A stretch of DNA of 64,000 nucleotides from Chytridium lagenaria (lineage: Eukaryota > Chytridiomycota > Chytridiomycetes > Chytridiales > Chytridiaceae). Position 1 is the first letter of the stretch; every line of letters starts with the position of its first letter. Under the pieces are notes generated by a model that searched no databases, was not told the DNA's origin, and saw only the letters and a program-made list of their open reading frames with translations. This document shows, piece after piece, positions 59,849 to 64,000 of the stretch. The stretch covers positions 304,392 to 368,391 of the forward strand of contig JAHLKC010000024.1 in the NCBI GenBank assembly GCA_025449115.1, given 5' to 3'. A program made the position numbers and the translations under genes.

Positions 59849-61932
59849 TCAACGTCTATAATTCCTGGCGTTGTACCTGCGAGCTTTGTTAGGAGATATG
59901 TCGCTATCCGAAGAGGTGTAACTCAAGTTTGTACGCGAACGGTCGCGTAAACGAGATGTTGATCCCCTCAAACTACCACGTGACAGGCTTCTAGCTCTTC
60001 CCTTGTCAGGAGAAAAGCTAGCTGAATTTCGAATACGCTGAGACCGGCGAGGTGGTGACGGGGGCAGTTCCTCAGATAAGATTCGTCGAGACCTGCGAGG
60101 TGGGGACTCTGAAAATCGTGGCAATGGTCTTACTCCTGGTCGGCGCACGCGGTTATTGGCTACAGCAACGTCATGCTCAAAAGAAGCTGAGGAGACTCTT
60201 CGTTGTGCTTTGTCATGAAAACTAATTACTAAAGTGCTTGAAGCAAGAAAAACTTACAGTTGCTGCTGTTTGTTAAGGCATCCACAGATCCCCTAATAGT
60301 TTCAAGTTTTTCGTCGAAGTTGTCAAGTCTTTCCTTCAACGCCAAAAGAGAGGATTCAAAACTTTTCTGCATATTGTCTTGCGCTTGACGTAGATAAGAG
60401 AAGTTAGATGCAAGCGTTCTCTGAGTCAAGTTGTTTTCGTGTATAAGAAGGACGAGACTGTCTTGTTGTGCAGCAGCAGTCTGCAAATTCTTGCCGCCAA
60501 CGCTAACAATGAAACAGTCGTTCAGCCTTTTGAGCTCGTTAACACCGAACCCTAAATCAAAAATAAGTTAATTTTAATATTTTAATTGTCAGCCAAAACA
60601 TCAAATAAATGCACAGTATACAACAGTATACTACCGCACACTACATTATACTGCCGCACACTACAGTGTACTGCCGCATACTACAGTATACAAACGCACA
60701 CTACAGTATACAACCGTATGTAGCCGTACATCATTGTATGCGGCAGTTTACCACCGTTACCAGCCGTACAATGACTATACACCACAATATACCTTGAATC
60801 CTTACCTGGAACATGCTTTTGAAAGCCTGGTGACATGTATGCTTTTGCAGCCAAAGCCTCAGGGTACGTAGCTAATAAGACAATGCCAGCGTCAATCTTT
60901 CTACTCATGTTATCAGCCTGTTTTTTATATTAGTTTCTAAAAATGTTCAAACCGATGGCAATGGGACTGACCGTCTGAACAAGATGCTCCCAATGTCGAC
61001 GGAAAAAGGAGTTGATGTTAGAGCTTGTCGAGTTAGCATTTGAAAATGCATTCCTTCTGTTGTTTGACTGCTTCACACTCTCTATAAAAGTAGGGTGTTA
61101 GCAAACTTGTTAGATCTTTCCCACCAGTATACCATCATGCATCACTTGACCACTCCGAATCTTATATGCTCCTTCAATGGGGACAGGAAGAGAAGGAGCC
61201 GGTGGAGCACGTATTCTTGATTCCTCGTTAGCGGCATCAACCGCCATCATGCCTGCAGTAACAGTTTCGTTGTCGTCTTCGCTGTAAGTTGGCTCCGAGT
61301 GGCTTCTGGACCCTGCAGCTTTATTGGATAAATAGTTAATTTACCGTGTCAGTGAAGATGATCTGGATTTGAGTATGTTACAGAGTTCTCACCAAGGTTG
61401 TATTGGAACCCCCTTCCCCCATGTTCATCATCATGTCCACCAAGGCTCATCGGTATGTTGATATGTCTGCACAAGTCAAAAAGCTCTGTTGTCAAACCAT
61501 CGTATGCCTTTAAAATTTTCTTCCAACACCGTATGATGCTGTCATATAAAAAAAGTTGACAACCGTACATAAGCGCACGTTACCGCAAACAACCATAGAA
61601 TAACGCATTAAACCATACATTGCCATAAATAAACGCAAACGGCCGTATACCACAGCCGTTAAGGTGATTAATGAAATATTTCAATATCTTGAGTCCATCG
61701 AATCGTAAACTTTTAAAACAGGTTTGTGGTCTGGTACGTAGGTATACGTATACAGCTAGCTGCTGCGGTAAGCTAAGATAGGTTTATTTTATCACATCAA
61801 CTTCAAACATTTGCCTTTTGGCCATAGACTCTAAAATATTATAACTTCATGTGGCGCTTCTATATTTGATTGTCTTGTACAAAAGACGATGGAATACTTG
61901 CGTACCCCACCGCCTTCGTATGAATCACTCAT
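59849..61932 (-). CDS. Unrecognised coiled-coil protein with basic Arg/Ser tail
   Basis: About seven exons join cleanly. The proposed start is MSDSYEGGGVR (ATG 61930-61932), spliced through a repeat-filled intron to IIRCWKKILKAYDGLTTELF (acceptor near 61546) and INIPMSLGGHDDEHGGRGFQ. Then come SRSHSEPTYSEDDNETVTAG, APPAPSLPVPIEGAYKIRSG, NSFFRRHWEHLVQT, MSRKIDAGIVLLATYPEALA, FGVNELKRLNDCFIVSVGG, a predicted coiled coil (FESSLLALKERLDNFDEKLE, 60290-60350), and a basic tail with repeated SPPRRSRRI / SPPRRSQRI units and SRGSLRGSTSRLRDRSR. The tail suggests nucleic-acid or chromatin binding. The first exon is the least certain; ATG 61570 is the alternative start. No frame breaks, unlike most genes in the window. 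I do not recognise the family. Confidence 0.6.
60608..60790. repeat. Degenerate short tandem repeat in an intron
   Basis: About eight imperfect units of a CTACAGTATACAACCGCACA-like pattern lie between two exons of the minus-strand gene. Related CCGCA/CCGTA pieces recur in its first intron (61555-61650) and in an intron of the plus-strand neighbour (about 63135-63170). Confidence 0.7.
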
Positions 61933-62065
61933 TTGGTTGTCTCATTTGGTTGTATACACGGTCACAGACGGTTTAGTCAGTAAAAGAATAACCATCGTGA
62001 AAGTCAAAGTTACGTCTGATAGTGCGACATTAGTATTACGTACGTAAAAAAATTCGACGAAGAAA
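61933..62065. promoter_or_regulatory. Short shared upstream region of a divergent gene pair
   Basis: Only about 130 bp separate the proposed starts of the minus-strand gene (61932) and the plus-strand gene (62066), so a bidirectional promoter is likely. It contains the direct repeat CTCATTTGGTTGT (61928-61940 and 61941-61953) and a TTACGTACGTAA palindrome at 62036-62047. Control by these sites is inference. Confidence 0.4.
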
Positions 62066-64000
62066 ATGTACTGTCCATGCTGTGCTGAAGACGTCCCCTC
62101 CGTCACGTCTAGAAAGATGCTTGAGAACCACATTAGAGATGACCATGCTTCCAGTGGTGCTCTCATAACCTTGCTTCTGAAGCTTGATAGTGAAGCGACC
62201 ATTGAAAGAGTCTTGACTATGGTTATTGGCGGCGGTTCCCACGCCCAAGCGCAGCCCCCCCTAGCCCAGCAGACGCAACGACAGCCATCAACTATAGGCG
62301 AGTCTCGCTCAGCAAAAGGCACCTACCATATTGAAACCAGGATGGCGGAAAAAAAGTAAGATGGTGTTGCTTAAATCTCTTCATTTCTTTAGTGTTTTGG
62401 GGGTTGCGAAGCAACTTTTTAAGTTGAGCACAGAGGAGAAGAAGGCCATAGATAGGATGACGGCGGAGCAGAAGACGTTATCCGGAGCAATTCGAATGAT
62501 TCCGCATTTGATTGAAGATGCAGCCGTAGCTGAAGCATTACGTACGAAGATTACCGAGGTAGGCAAAGCTCTGTTGTTTTAGTGATATTGAAGTTGTTAG
62601 GCCAAAGAGAAGTATCTTGCCGCTTACCGTGCTGGGTACACTCAACAAAATCCGAACGTTGCAAGCTATCAAGTCACCGATAACAATCAAGTTCGCATTG
62701 TTTGGAAGACAGGAAAAGAATTCGAGGAGGTACTGCTTTTTTCTTCCATACATTAATCTTACTTCGAGGGCGAGGAGCAACGCAGACCTAGCTCTCCAAA
62801 GCTTAGAGTCGGTAGCAGTAAAGCCATCTACGTAGAAGATGACAGTGACAACGACGAGGTCCACGCGCAATACAAGCCTGCCTTGGGACAGTACATTGAA
62901 GGTTTGACGACAATTTTATTTAAACTAATGGGTATAGAACCTAAGATTGCCTCAAAAGGTCATCCACTTGCATTGCGGGTCGACGTGAGCAAAATTCGGA
63001 AGAAACAAGAAGAGGAGGAGGCTGAAAGCCGACCACGAACGCCATCGGAAGAATACGAGGATCGACCCGTTAGAAAAGGTGCGTAATCTTCCGCCCTCCC
63101 CTGCTTTTATTTACTGACAGATGGGGTTTTTTCAACCGTTTACCGCCGCTTACTCCTTTTTTCACCGCATTTTTTGTTTATTTTTATTTTGCGCTTACTG
63201 AATTTGTTTAGGAAAAGCTCCAGCGGCAACTTTACAGCAGAGAAGGAAGGGTAGGCTTTAACTTTTTACTCAGCTTTGCTCACCACGCTAAAAGAGGAAA
63301 TCGAGGAGGACCGCCATCCGAGGAGTATGAGGAGGAGCCGCCCGTTGGAAAAGGTGTTTTAAAACGTTACATATATATATATAACCGGAACGTTTCAATG
63401 TGATTTTATATAGGTAAGGCTCCGAAGGTCGTGTTGCCGCGGACAAAGAGAAAGGGTAAGATTTATTACTTTATTTTTAAAAAACGCTTGCTAAACCAAA
63501 GGGCAGAAACTGTTGAAGAAGAGTTCCGTCGAATTCATGAGGAAGCGGCAGCAGCTGGTGGGTTAGATTTATTTAGCAATAAGCCGTTTATTAAACTTAC
63601 CGATTATATGGAAGCACCGCCAGAAGTGAGAAAGGTACTTAAATCTCCGAAAAGCCCCAAATCTCCGAAAAGCCCCAAAATAGGTGCGTAAATTTATTAT
63701 ATTCCTCGAAAACCAAAATAAAAACATGTGTGGTGGCGGGCTTGCCGACTTTAACCATGTTTACTTTTTCCCGGTGTCTACTCCAGTTTTAGCTTCTCTA
63801 ATTTTCAAACAATTTTAGCCAAGGAACAGCACGAAGAGGTACCGATTTCTCCGGCAAAGTCAAAAGCGGGTAAGTACTTTTATTGTTTTACTTTCGTGCC
63901 CTTTTTTCTTTTGTTCATGTCGTAATTGATATCATTCTATTTTTAGTCCATGAGACGGTGCCGACGTCGCCTAAAGCTGTGAAATCATGTAAGTGTTTTA
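62066..64000 (+). CDS. Unrecognised zinc-finger protein with acidic/SPK-repeat tail, runs off the window
   Basis: Starts MYCPCCAEDVPSVTSRKMLE NHIRDDH, a C2H2-like finger (CxxC...H...H). Exon 1 is 62066-62355. Next exon: VAKQLFKLSTEEKKAIDRMT and LSGAIRMIPHLIEDAAVAEA. Then KEKYLAAYRAGYTQQNPNVA, VTDNNQVRIVWKTGKEFEE, YIEGLTTILFKLMGIEPKIA, a charged segment RKKQEEEEAESRPRTPSEEY EDRPVRKG, and a chain of very short exons (KAPAATLQQRRKG; PSEEYEEEPPVGKG; KAPKVVLPRTKRKG; AETVEEEFRRIHEEAAAAGG). The tail has VLKSPKSPKSPKSPKIG and further S/T-P motifs, typical of CDK-phosphorylated or chromatin-bound proteins. Introns repeatedly split a GKG|K junction. It continues beyond 64000. No frame breaks. Divergent partner at 59849-61932. 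Confidence 0.6.

Overview
The window reads as nuclear DNA of an early-diverging, probably zoosporic (chytrid-like) fungus. Genes are split by many short GT-AG introns of about 40-70 nt, on both strands. The mix of families also fits: the C-terminal half of a soluble adenylyl cyclase-type (sAC-like) protein, membrane leucine-rich-repeat (LRR) proteins with one repeat per exon, a peroxisome-targeted carnitine acyltransferase, and a class II HMG-CoA reductase. The lineage is inferred from gene content only; there is no rRNA or other marker.

Layout. 1-2744: 3' part of an sAC-like STAND ATPase gene. 2868-8278: two convergent LRR membrane-protein genes. 9207-14800: a small cluster of a single-pass membrane protein family, with three near-complete but frame-broken copies plus fragments, part of it a tandem segmental duplication. 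14936-24970: ordinary genes, namely a histone-fold protein (POLE4/CHRAC-like), a CBM48 (AMPK-beta type) protein ending in a CaaX box, carnitine O-acyltransferase, an unrecognised gene, and a PIAS/SIZ-type SUMO E3 ligase. 26522-27241: a 716-bp Tc1/mariner-like MITE. 27562-31322: class II HMG-CoA reductase with a broken downstream coding-like stretch. 31323-37400: gene-poor DNA with short tandem repeats.

37400-58910: the most striking part, a head-to-tail array of five units of an APE-type non-LTR retrotransposon. Three units carry ORF1+ORF2, one has lost exactly ORF2, and the last is cut off at its 3' side. Every unit has a TTAGGG-like dimer at the same place near the ORF1 start, and ORF1 and ORF2 overlap by a conserved 8 nt (ATGNNTGA). 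The units differ clearly in sequence, so this is not a recent simple duplication. Repeated site-specific insertion, as in telomere-associated LINE arrays, is a good hypothesis.

58910-64000: repeat-rich DNA with a divergent pair of intact, many-exon genes that I do not recognise: a coiled-coil/basic-tail protein on the minus strand and a zinc-finger/SPK-repeat protein on the plus strand.

A recurring oddity is that many conserved genes between 9 and 58 kb carry single-base frame breaks, often in short homopolymers, whereas genes near both window ends are clean. Either the assembly has residual homopolymer errors or many loci are decaying. Start and exon positions below were worked out by eye and are approximate where stated.
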